Positions 1 through 5,483 of a DNA stretch of 5,483 nucleotides are shown piece by piece (the stretch's first letter is position 1; the number at the start of each line of letters is the position of its first letter). The position numbers and the translations under genes were made by a program. This DNA is from Actinomycetota bacterium. GTDB lineage: Bacteria; Actinomycetota; Actinomycetes; Streptosporangiales; Streptosporangiaceae. A model generated the notes under the pieces. It saw nothing but the letters and a program-made list of their open reading frames with translations, did not search any database and was not told the DNA's origin. The stretch lies in the NCBI GenBank assembly GCA_003168295.1, contig PMST01000344.1, positions 1,929 to 7,411 on the forward strand, read 5' to 3'.

Positions 1-62
1 ACACAAAGGAGTGTTTAGGGTGTCACAACCATACATTCCGGTCTATTCCATCTGGTCCCAGG

Positions 63-83
63 CGCCCCAGCGGCACTGGGGCG
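63..83. repeat. Perfect 8-bp inverted repeat, 5-nt loop
   Basis: CGCCCCAG at 63-70 is the exact reverse complement of CTGGGGCG at 76-83, separated by CGGCA. A G-T pair (62/84) can extend the stem. The stem is GC-rich and stable, but only a three-T run (89-91) follows, so it is a poor intrinsic terminator for an upstream gene. It could be an operator half-site pair, an mRNA leader hairpin, or a weak terminator. It lies about 115 bp before the transporter start. Confidence 0.6.
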
Positions 84-153
84 TGCACTTTGGATGCCGC
101 CTGGCAATCGTTAGCCGCGAGGATGTAACGTTGACGTCGGGGTTAGATCTGCT

Positions 154-181
154 TTCGCAGCAAGCATTCTTCGCAGGAAGC
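154..181 (+). repeat. 12-bp direct repeat with 16-bp period before the transporter
   Basis: TTCGCAGCAAGC (154-165) is repeated as TTCGCAGGAAGC (170-181), with 11 of 12 bases identical and a 4-bp spacer. The second copy ends just five bases before the Shine-Dalgarno sequence. The 16-bp period is about one and a half helical turns. TGCTT (150-154) and AAGCA (162-166) also make a 5-bp dyad across the first copy. A role as a protein-binding site is possible but is an inference, because MerR proteins normally bind inverted rather than direct repeats. Confidence 0.5.
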
Positions 182-185
182 TCAT

Positions 186-191
186 GAGGAG
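186..191 (+). promoter_or_regulatory. Ribosome binding site of the transporter gene
   Basis: GAGGAG lies five bases before the ATG at 197 and fixes that start. It overlaps the perfect palindrome CTCATGAG (181-188). It also overlaps the TGA (185-187) that ends the possible small upstream ORF, so translation of that ORF, if real, would run directly into this site. Confidence 0.75.
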
Positions 192-196
192 CGCAC

Positions 197-2131
197 ATGG
201 CGGTTGACAACGTCCGGCCGGATCAGAATCCGGGCACCGCTGGCCGGGGCAAGAACTACAAGTGGATTGCCTTGTCCAACACCACGCTCGGGATCTTGAT
301 GGTCACGATCAACCAGTCCATCTTGCTGATCTCGCTGCCCGCGTTGTTCCGGGGCATCAAGCTCAACCCGCTGATACCCTCCAACACCTCCTATTTCCTG
401 TGGATCTTCATGGGGTTCATCCTGGTCACCGCGGTGCTGGTGGTCAGCCTGGGGCGGGTCGGCGATATCTACGGCCGGGTGAAGATGTACAACCTCGGCT
501 TCGCCGTGTTCACGATCTTCTCGATCCTGCTGTCGGTGACCTGGCTCACCGGGCCGGCCGGAGCGCTGTGGATCATCATCATGCGGGTGTTCCAGGGCAT
601 CGGCGGGGCGTTCCTGTTCGCCAACTCCACCGCGATCTTGACCGACGCCTTTCCCCAGGACGAGCGGGGCAAGGCGATGGGGATCAACGGCGTCGCCGCG
701 GTGGGCGGCTCCTTCCTGGGGCTGATCCTGGGCGGCGTGCTCGCCCCGATCGAGTGGCGGCTGGTGTTCCTGGTCTCGGTTCCGTTCGGCCTGTTCGGCA
801 CGGTCTGGGCCTACCTCAAGCTCCGCGACAACGGGATCCGCATCCCGGCCAAGATCGACTGGCTGGGCAACGCGCTGTTCGCGATCGGGCTGATCGCGGT
901 GCTCACCGGGATCGTGTACTCGCTGCTCCCCTACGGCGGGCACCCCACCGGGTGGACCAATCCCTACGTGCTGGCCGCCATCTTCGGCGGGATCGCGGTC
1001 CTGGTCCTGTTCGGCTGGGTGGAGACCCGGGTGCCCGCGCCGATGTTCCGGCTCAGCCTGTTCAAGCTCCGCGCGTTCACCTGCGGGAACATCGCCGGCA
1101 TGCTGGGGGCGCTGGGCCGGGGCGGCCTGCAGTTCATGCTGATCATCTGGCTGCAGGGCATCTGGCTGCCGCAGCACGGTTACAGTTTCGCCCGGACCCC
1201 GCTGTGGGCCGGCATCTACATGGTCCCGCTGACCGTCGGGTTCCTGCTGCTCGGCCCGATCTCCGGGATCCTGTCCGACCGCTTCGGCCCCAGGCTCTTC
1301 GCCACGGCCGGCCTGTTCATCTCCGGAGTGACCTTCCTGCTGCTCGAGCTGCTGCCGATCAACTTCAGCTACATCTGGTTCGCCCTGCTCGTCTTCCTGT
1401 TCGCGGTCGGCATGGGACTGTTCTTCTCCCCCAACCAGGCGTCGGTCATGAACAGCCTCCCGCCGGACCAGCGGGGGGCGGGCGCGGGAATGCTCAACAC
1501 CTTCCAGAACTCGGCCACGGTGCTGTCGATGGGCCTGTTCTTCACCATCGTCACCCTCGGCCTTGCCTCCCGGCTGCCCACCCACCTGTACAAGGGGCTG
1601 GTGGCCGCGGGGGTCAATCCCAGCGCCGCCCACCTGGTGGCCAACGAGCCGCCGATCGGCAGCCTGTTCTCGGCCTTCCTGGGAGAGAACCCGATTGCCG
1701 AACTGCTCGGCCCCACCGGCGCGCTGAAGCACCTGGCGCCCAGCCAGGCCGCCTACATCACCGGCCGGTCGTTCTTCCCGAAGCTGATCGAGGCGCCGTT
1801 CGCGGCCGGCCTGCACCTGGCGTTCACGTTCGCCGCCATAGCCACGGCCATCGCCGTGGTGGCCTCCGCCCTCCGCGGCCGCCGCTACATGCACCAGCCG
1901 GTGGCGGCCGCCACCGAAACGGTGGCCGAGGAACTGGCCGAAGGCGCCGCGGAGTCCGCCGCGCTGGTGGGCCTGGACGAGTCCGCCGCGCTGGCGAGCC
2001 TGGACGAGGCGGCGCGGCCGGGCGGCAACGGGAACCGGGCCAGGTCAGGGAACGGCCATAACGGCGTTTCCGCTGCCTCGGCGAGCGCCGGCGCGGACAC
2101 CGAGTTCGGATCCTCATCCGAGAACATCTGA
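197..2131 (+). CDS. MFS efflux transporter, DHA2 (14-TMS, EmrB/QacA-like) family
   Basis: This 644-residue inner-membrane protein is predicted to export small molecules by proton antiport. The substrate is unknown. Hydrophobic segments fit 14 helices, roughly at 24-45, 66-85, 98-117, 122-147, 162-183, 189-207, 224-246, 257-275, 297-320, 335-359, 366-388, 392-412, 437-457 and 537-560. The family motif A is GRVGDIYGR at 86-94. Motif B is RVFQGIGGA from R130. A motif C-like glycine run lies in helix 5 (about 164-181). The helix 1 motif, usually LDxT..NVALP, reads INQSILLISLP, with Asn39 in place of the usual Asp. About 80 residues separate helices 13 and 14. After about residue 562 comes a hydrophilic Ala/Glu tail and then a Gly/Asn/Ser-rich end, longer than the tails of classical EmrB. 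The ATG is supported by GAGGAG five bases upstream. The stop overlaps the MerR start, so both genes are probably co-transcribed. The family is confident, but drug resistance is not shown. Confidence 0.93.
   Translation: MAVDNVRPDQNPGTAGRGKNYKWIALSNTTLGILMVTINQSILLISLPALFRGIKLNPLIPSNTSYFLWIFMGFILVTAVLVVSLGRVGDIYGRVKMYNLGFAVFTIFSILLSVTWLTGPAGALWIIIMRVFQGIGGAFLFANSTAILTDAFPQDERGKAMGINGVAAVGGSFLGLILGGVLAPIEWRLVFLVSVPFGLFGTVWAYLKLRDNGIRIPAKIDWLGNALFAIGLIAVLTGIVYSLLPYGGHPTGWTNPYVLAAIFGGIAVLVLFGWVETRVPAPMFRLSLFKLRAFTCGNIAGMLGALGRGGLQFMLIIWLQGIWLPQHGYSFARTPLWAGIYMVPLTVGFLLLGPISGILSDRFGPRLFATAGLFISGVTFLLLELLPINFSYIWFALLVFLFAVGMGLFFSPNQASVMNSLPPDQRGAGAGMLNTFQNSATVLSMGLFFTIVTLGLASRLPTHLYKGLVAAGVNPSAAHLVANEPPIGSLFSAFLGENPIAELLGPTGALKHLAPSQAAYITGRSFFPKLIEAPFAAGLHLAFTFAAIATAIAVVASALRGRRYMHQPVAAATETVAEELAEGAAESAALVGLDESAALASLDEAARPGGNGNRARSGNGHNGVSAASASAGADTEFGSSSENI
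1952..2005 (+). repeat. 27-bp in-frame tandem repeat in the transporter tail
   Basis: Two adjacent 27-bp units (1952-1978 and 1979-2005) are identical at 25 of 27 positions. They encode ESAALVGLD (residues 586-594) followed by ESAALASLD (595-603). Both base differences change the amino acid (Val to Ala and Gly to Ser). The repeat lies in the cytosolic tail after the last membrane helix and looks like a recent duplication by slippage. It keeps the frame and may form a short amphipathic helix. Confidence 0.85.
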
Positions 2132-2649
2132 TGAGGTCGAGCGCGACTCCCGCCACCGCGGAGCCGGCGGCCGCAGGCGAGCCGCCGACGGAACAGAACG
2201 GGGCGGAACCCGGGCGGTTGCTCGGCATCGGGGCCGCCGCGGCCCAGGCCGGGGTCTCGGAGCGGGCCCTGCGTTACTACCAGCAGCTCGGCCTGATCAC
2301 TCCCTGCTCATGCACCCCGGGCGGGATGCGCCGCTACTCCGAAGAGGACCTGGCCCGGGTGGCGCGGATCCGGCAGTTGCAGGTCCTGCTCGGCCTCAAC
2401 CTCGACGAGATCGCCGTCGTGCTGCGCAACGAAGACCGGATGGCCCAGATCAAGCGCACCTACCTGCACGAGCACACCAGCGACGCCGAGCGCCGGGAGC
2501 TCGTCCGCGAGAGCCTGCAGCTGCAGCACGACCTGCGGGCGACGGTGGAAGCCAAGCGCGTCGCCATCGAAGGTTTCCTGGCCGACCTGGACGCCCGCAT
2601 CGCCCGCTCGAGCGACCTGCTGGCTCAGATGACGGCCCCGGCCCGGTGA
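2131..2649 (+). CDS. MerR-family transcriptional regulator
   Basis: This 172-residue DNA-binding protein probably controls its own operon with the transporter. Residues 1-28 are a disordered Ala/Pro/Glu-rich lead. The winged helix-turn-helix starts at about L30, with the recognition region ERALRYYQQLGLI (44-56) and the wing TPGGMRRYSEEDL (62-74), which are the signature MerR segments. The helix pair at about 74-97 (ARVARIRQLQVLLGLNLDEI) is also typical. Residues 98-172 are charged and heptad-like, fitting the antiparallel coiled coil that dimerises MerR proteins. There is no room for a large ligand domain, and the C-terminal cysteine pattern of metal sensors or SoxR is absent. Cys59 and Cys61 form an unusual CxC just before the wing. 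The start overlaps the transporter stop (TGATG) with only a weak Shine-Dalgarno sequence, so translation is likely coupled. A TTG at residue 30 is a less likely alternative start. The inducer is unknown. Confidence 0.9.
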   Translation: MRSSATPATAEPAAAGEPPTEQNGAEPGRLLGIGAAAAQAGVSERALRYYQQLGLITPCSCTPGGMRRYSEEDLARVARIRQLQVLLGLNLDEIAVVLRNEDRMAQIKRTYLHEHTSDAERRELVRESLQLQHDLRATVEAKRVAIEGFLADLDARIARSSDLLAQMTAPAR

Positions 2650-2691
2650 CCGCCCGGCCCCGTCGCGGGCAGTCCCGGGAGGCAGGCAGCG
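2650..2691. other. Convergent intergenic gap between merR and bkdC
   Basis: Only 42 bp separate the stop codons of the two converging operons. GC-rich pairings are possible: CCCGG (2653-2657) with CCGGG (2675-2679), or GCCCG (2652-2656) with CGGGC (2666-2670). Neither stem is followed by a T run on either strand, so no standard intrinsic terminator is visible. Termination here may depend on Rho, or transcripts may overlap at their 3' ends. Confidence 0.5.
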
Positions 2692-3900
2692 CTAGAGGTA
2701 CCGCAAGATCCTCGCCGGCGACTCGACACAGTCGGCGATGAACCGCAGGAAGCCGCCCGCGGCCTGGCCATCGCAGACCCGGTGATCGAAGGCCAGGGTG
2801 AGCTGAGTCAGGTGCCGGGCCACCAGCTGGCCGTCCACGATCCAGGGCCGTTCGATGATCCGGCCGATGCCCAGGATCGCTACCTCGGGGTGGTTGATGA
2901 TGGCGGCCGAGCCGTCCACGCCGAACACGCCGTAGTTGTTGATCGTGAAGGTCCCGCCGGTGAGATCGGCGGGCCCGAGGGTGCCCTTCCTGGCCCGCAG
3001 CGTGTAGTCGGCCAGCGCGGCGGAAAGCTGCTCGACAGTGCAGGCCTGGGCATCGGGAATGACCGGGACCAGGAGGCCGCGGTCGGTCTGCGCGGCGAAG
3101 CCCAGATGCACGGACGCGCCCATCACGATCGTGTCGTCTTCGACCTTCGCGTTCAGCTCGGGATGACGGCGCAGTCCCAGTACCGCGAACCGGGATAGCA
3201 GCGCCAGCAGGCTGATCCTGGGCTCGGCGTCGTCGGCGTTCAGCGTCGCGCGCAGCCTGAGCAGTTCGGTGGCGTCCGCATCGACCCAGACCGTCGCCTC
3301 AGGGATCTCCCGCCGCGACCGGCTGAGCTTGTCGGCCATGATCTTGCGGATGCCCTGGAGCGGTATCCGGACGACCTGCTCGGCTCCGGCGGACCGGGCC
3401 GCGATGGCGCGTTCGACGTCCTGCCTGGTGACCAGGCCGTCGGGGCCTGATCCGCTCAGGGCGGCGAGATCGAGGCCGGCATTGCGGGCCAGCCGCCGGA
3501 CGATCGGGGAGACAACCGCGACCCGCCCCGGCGGTCGGGAAGGCTGTTCCGTGCGCGGTAGGGGCGGCCCGTTCCGAGAGGGTCGCTGTCGGCGGTGCCG
3601 GGCGTCGGGGGTGCCGTAGCCGATGAGGACGGCGCCGCTCTCGCCGTCGGCGACCGATCCGGTCCGGTCATCGCTGACGGTGATGAGCGGAGCCCCGACG
3701 GCGAGCAGGTCGCCCGGGCTCGCGTGCAGCTCCGCGACCCGGCCGGCGAACGGCACCGGGATTTCCACGACCGCTTTCGCCGTCTCGACCTCCACCACGT
3801 CCTGGTCGACCGCGACGACGTCCCCCACCTGAACGTGCCATGAGACGATCTCGGCCTCGGTCAGGCCCTCGCCCAGATCCGGAAGAACGAAGGCGGGCAT
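2692..3900 (-). CDS. bkdC: 2-oxoacid dehydrogenase E2 (dihydrolipoyl acyltransferase), branched-chain type
   Basis: This is the 402-residue cytosolic core subunit. It takes the acyl group from E1 on a swinging lipoyl arm and transfers it to CoA. The lipoyl domain is at about 1-77, with the lipoylated lysine K42 in VEVETAKAVVEIP. A Pro/Arg-rich linker follows at about 98-127, preceded by VLIGYG, a motif I recall from actinobacterial E2 proteins of this type. The peripheral subunit (E3/E1)-binding domain is at about 129-166. The catalytic acyltransferase domain spans about 175-402 and ends with the active-site motif DHRVCDG, carrying His373 and Asp377. All key residues are present and the length is normal for a single-lipoyl E2. 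The ATG directly follows the E1 beta stop (TAGATG), with GAGGTGG (3909-3915) as a Shine-Dalgarno sequence inside the end of bkdB. The gene is last in the visible operon. Assignment to branched-chain rather than pyruvate substrates is an inference from E1 similarity. Confidence 0.92.
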   Translation of the reverse strand: MPAFVLPDLGEGLTEAEIVSWHVQVGDVVAVDQDVVEVETAKAVVEIPVPFAGRVAELHASPGDLLAVGAPLITVSDDRTGSVADGESGAVLIGYGTPDARHRRQRPSRNGPPLPRTEQPSRPPGRVAVVSPIVRRLARNAGLDLAALSGSGPDGLVTRQDVERAIAARSAGAEQVVRIPLQGIRKIMADKLSRSRREIPEATVWVDADATELLRLRATLNADDAEPRISLLALLSRFAVLGLRRHPELNAKVEDDTIVMGASVHLGFAAQTDRGLLVPVIPDAQACTVEQLSAALADYTLRARKGTLGPADLTGGTFTINNYGVFGVDGSAAIINHPEVAILGIGRIIERPWIVDGQLVARHLTQLTLAFDHRVCDGQAAGGFLRFIADCVESPARILRYL

Positions 3901-4941
3901 CTAACCGGCCACCTCGGCGAGGGCGGCCGTTTCCTGCCACTGCAGAGCGTCGATCGCGTCGAGGATGCGGCCGACGCTCGGCAGGTGGTATTCCTCCAGG
4001 TGCGGCGGCGGGTAGGGAATGTCAAATCCCGCGACCCGCAAGACCGGGGCCTCCAGGTAATGGAAGCACTGTTCAGACAGGCGCGCCGCTACCTCCGCGC
4101 CGTAACCGCAGAAGCGGCTCGCCTCGTGCACGACGATGGCCCGGCCGGTCCGCTTGACGGAGGCGGTGACGGTCTCGTCGTCAAAAGGAGAAAGGCTCCG
4201 CAGGTCGATGACCTCGGCGCTGCGGCCATCCTCCTCGGCCGCCTCGGCCGCCTCCAGCGCGGTGGCCAGCGCTCCGCCGTAGGCGATCAGGGTGACATCG
4301 GTGCCCGGCCGCCGCACCAGGGCGCGGTCCATGGCGATGTCGCCGTGCTGCTGACAGACTGTCTCTTTGGACCAGTAGCGGCGCTTGGGCTCCAGGAAGA
4401 TAACGGGGTCGGGGCTGCTGATCGCCTGGCGCAGCAGGACGTAGGCATCGGCCGGGGTGGCCGGCGTGACAACCCGCAGGCCCGGGGTGTGGGTGTAATA
4501 GGCCTCGGAGGAGTCGCAGTGGTGCTCCACGCCGCCGATGCCGCCACCGTAGGGAATCCGGATGACGATGGGCAGCTCCACGCGGCCCCTGGTGCGGTTG
4601 CGGAGCTTAGCCAGATGGCTGGTGATCTGCTCGAAAGCAGGGTAGGCGAAGGCGTCGAACTGCATCTCCACCACCGGGCGCAAACCGTTCATCGCCATGC
4701 CGATGGCCGTGCCGACGATGCCGGACTCGGACAGGGGCGTATCGAATACCCGGGTCTGGCCGAATTCGGTGGCCAGCCCGTCGGTGATCCGGAACACGCC
4801 TCCGAGCGTCCCGACGTCCTCGCCGAAGACGAGGACGGAGTCGTCCTCGCTCAGCGAGTCGGAAAGCGCCTGGTTCAGGGCACTCGCCATGGTCACGACC
4901 GACCCGGTCGCCAGTCCTCGGTGCTCAGCGATGGCCGTCAT
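3901..4941 (-). CDS. bkdB: 2-oxoacid dehydrogenase E1 beta subunit, branched-chain type
   Basis: This 346-residue subunit pairs with E1 alpha to form the thiamine-diphosphate-dependent decarboxylase of the complex. The transketolase-like pyrimidine-binding domain covers about 17-190. It contains GEDVG (40-44), DTPLSESGIVG (67-77) with Glu72 as the expected cofactor-activating glutamate, and GGVEHHCDSSEA (136-147), the conserved His-His region. The transketolase C-terminal domain lies at about 210-335 and ends in FDIPYPPPHLEEYHLP. The segments LEPKRRYW (183-190) and EVIDLRSLSPFD (243-254) strongly resemble mycobacterial BkdB (Rv2496c, from memory), which supports the branched-chain assignment. 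The ATG overlaps the E1 alpha stop as ATGA, with no strong Shine-Dalgarno sequence, so translation is probably coupled. Met18 is a possible alternative start that would trim a poorly conserved leader. Pyruvate dehydrogenase E1 beta is the main alternative identity. Confidence 0.92.
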   Translation of the reverse strand: MTAIAEHRGLATGSVVTMASALNQALSDSLSEDDSVLVFGEDVGTLGGVFRITDGLATEFGQTRVFDTPLSESGIVGTAIGMAMNGLRPVVEMQFDAFAYPAFEQITSHLAKLRNRTRGRVELPIVIRIPYGGGIGGVEHHCDSSEAYYTHTPGLRVVTPATPADAYVLLRQAISSPDPVIFLEPKRRYWSKETVCQQHGDIAMDRALVRRPGTDVTLIAYGGALATALEAAEAAEEDGRSAEVIDLRSLSPFDDETVTASVKRTGRAIVVHEASRFCGYGAEVAARLSEQCFHYLEAPVLRVAGFDIPYPPPHLEEYHLPSVGRILDAIDALQWQETAALAEVAG

Positions 4942-5483
4942 CGGGCCCGGCCCAGCTCGGCGGCCAGTTCCCGCTGCTGCCTGCGCAGCTCCCGCGTCGG
5001 CTCGGCGTAGACGTACCGGAAAAGATCATCCGGATCGGGCCGGGTTTCGGTGGTCATGCGCTGTCGCAACGCGGCCGCCTGCGCCTCGGCCTCCGCGTCG
5101 ACCGCCGCGATGGCGGCCTCGTCGAGCAGGCCACGGTCGCGCAGGTGCTCCCGCAGCCGCGTGACCGGATCGCGCGCGAGCCAGCCATCGACCTCGCCGG
5201 CGGAGCGGTAACGGGTGGCGTCGTCCGCGTTGGTGTGCGCTTCCATCCGGTAGGTGAGCGCCTCGATGAGGACCGGGCCGGTGCCGGCCGCGGCTGATGT
5301 CACCGCGCGCCGCACCACCGCGTACACCGCGGCCGCGTCGTTACCGTCCACCACGGTCGCGGGAATCCCGTATCCGATGCCCTTGTGGGCCAGCGAGGGA
5401 GCGGCGGTCTGCTTGTCCAGCGGGACGCTGATCGCGTACCCGTTGTTCTGGATGAGGAAGACCACCGGCGACTTCCAGACGGC
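4938..5483 (-). CDS. bkdA: 2-oxoacid dehydrogenase E1 alpha subunit, branched-chain type (5' end outside window)
   Basis: Only the C-terminal 181 residues are present. The frame is open to the window edge, and the true start lies beyond it. A GTG at 5465 falls inside conserved sequence and is not a start. The visible part opens with AVWKSPVVFLIQNNGYAIS, the end of the thiamine-diphosphate/Mg binding motif (GDG...NN), whose GDG part is missing with the N-terminus. TYRMEAHTNADDATRYR matches the conserved loop of E1 alpha, with its His and Asp-Asp, that orders on cofactor binding and is phosphorylated in mammalian enzymes. The remainder is the usual helical C-terminus. The subunit decarboxylates 2-oxoacids together with E1 beta, whose start overlaps this stop by four bases (ATGA). 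The gene is the first visible member of the operon. The operon promoter is not in the window. Confidence 0.9.
   Translation of the reverse strand, partial: AVWKSPVVFLIQNNGYAISVPLDKQTAAPSLAHKGIGYGIPATVVDGNDAAAVYAVVRRAVTSAAAGTGPVLIEALTYRMEAHTNADDATRYRSAGEVDGWLARDPVTRLREHLRDRGLLDEAAIAAVDAEAEAQAAALRQRMTTETRPDPDDLFRYVYAEPTRELRRQQRELAAELGRAR

Larger units (their letters stand above)
20..187 (+). other. Possible small upstream ORF (55 codons), uncertain
   Basis: A GTG at 20-22 has a good Shine-Dalgarno sequence (AAGGAG, 6-11) eight bases upstream. The frame stays open to the TGA at 185-187, which lies inside the ribosome-binding region of the transporter. The predicted peptide begins VSQPYIPVYSIW and ends QQAFFAGSS. 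I do not recognise it and see no signal peptide or domain. Third-position GC is about 65 percent by hand count, higher than positions one and two but well below that of the neighbouring genes. One codon is TTA (143-145), a rare codon in high-GC actinomycetes. The frame is also open back to the window edge, so this could be the tail of an upstream gene. An open frame of this length is not improbable by chance at this base composition. Confidence 0.2.
1..196 (+). promoter_or_regulatory. Leader/promoter region of the transporter-MerR operon
   Basis: This stretch precedes the transporter and is visibly less GC-rich than the genes. No convincing gene or RNA was recognised in it. It holds a perfect inverted repeat (63-70/76-83), a 12-bp direct repeat (154-165/170-181), a TTGACG -35-like hexamer at 131-136 and a TAGATC -10-like hexamer at 144-149. 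The two hexamers are only 7 bp apart, so they cannot form one promoter, and neither has a good partner at 17-20 bp. AACGTT (127-132) and GACGTC (133-138) are adjacent 6-bp palindromes. A promoter for the operon is expected here or just upstream, since MerR regulators usually act at the promoter of the transporter they control, but its exact position cannot be assigned. An alternative reading is that part of this region is the 3' end of an upstream gene, because the frame starting at position 2 stays open until the TGA at 185-187. Confidence 0.45.

Noticed and set aside
131..149. TTGACG and TAGATC read as one sigma-70-like promoter
   Set aside because: The spacing is 7 bp, far too short, and neither hexamer has a good partner at 17-20 bp.
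182..1894. 570-codon open frame on the minus strand opposite the transporter
   Set aside because: Its product is a low-complexity run of Arg, Gly, Glu, Gln and Asp, typical of a GC-rich antisense shadow. The plus-strand frame is a clear membrane protein.
262..2061. 599-codon plus-strand open frame in a second reading frame of the transporter
   Set aside because: Rich in Arg, Gly, Pro and His with no recognisable domain, as expected for an out-of-frame reading of GC-rich DNA.
2652..2679. GC-rich stems in the convergent gap read as a bidirectional terminator
   Set aside because: Stems are only about five pairs, mutually exclusive, with long loops and no T run on either strand.
3985..5010. 341-codon plus-strand open frame opposite E1 beta and E1 alpha
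   Set aside because: It is antisense to two well-conserved enzyme genes and has the biased composition of a shadow frame, with no recognisable motif.
4938..5465. GTG at 5465 as the start of E1 alpha
   Set aside because: The frame continues upstream with AVWKSP, which is conserved E1 alpha sequence, so this is an internal valine and the gene is cut by the window edge.

Overview
The window is GC-rich, with strongly G/C-biased third codon positions, long antisense open frames, and actinobacterial-type protein sequences. These point to a high-GC actinomycete. The genus cannot be fixed from this sequence alone.

Layout: (1) Positions 1-196 are a less GC-rich leader with no certain gene. It carries a perfect 8-bp inverted repeat, a near-perfect 12-bp direct repeat, a possible 55-codon ORF and a clear Shine-Dalgarno sequence. 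(2) Positions 197-2131 (+) encode a 14-helix major facilitator efflux transporter of the DHA2 (EmrB/QacA-like) group, with an unusual acidic/Ala-rich C-terminal tail. (3) Positions 2131-2649 (+) encode a MerR-family regulator whose start codon overlaps the transporter stop codon by one base, so the two form a transporter-regulator operon. (4) After a 42-bp convergent gap, the minus strand carries an operon for a branched-chain 2-oxoacid dehydrogenase-type complex. Reading on the minus strand, it runs E1 alpha (bkdA, cut by the window end at 5483), E1 beta (bkdB, 4941-3901) and E2 acyltransferase (bkdC, 3900-2692). These genes are packed with an ATGA overlap and then a zero-gap TAG/ATG junction.

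How the genes work together: E1 alpha and E1 beta form the thiamine-diphosphate decarboxylase. It passes the acyl group to the lipoyl lysine of E2, which makes acyl-CoA. E3 (lipoamide dehydrogenase) is not in the window. Sequence features of E1 beta and E2 resemble the mycobacterial/streptomycete BkdABC type, so branched-chain 2-oxoacids from Val, Leu and Ile are the likeliest substrates. Such complexes supply branched acyl-CoA for energy and for branched fatty-acid or polyketide primers. The transporter-MerR pair is probably an inducible efflux module with unknown substrate. Nothing links it to the bkd operon except convergence.

I saw no RNA gene, CRISPR array, insertion sequence or phage-like element. 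Most of the window is ordinary. The points worth a second look are the leader region before the transporter, the CxC motif in the MerR wing, the Asp-to-Asn change in the transporter's first helix and the 27-bp tandem repeat in its tail.
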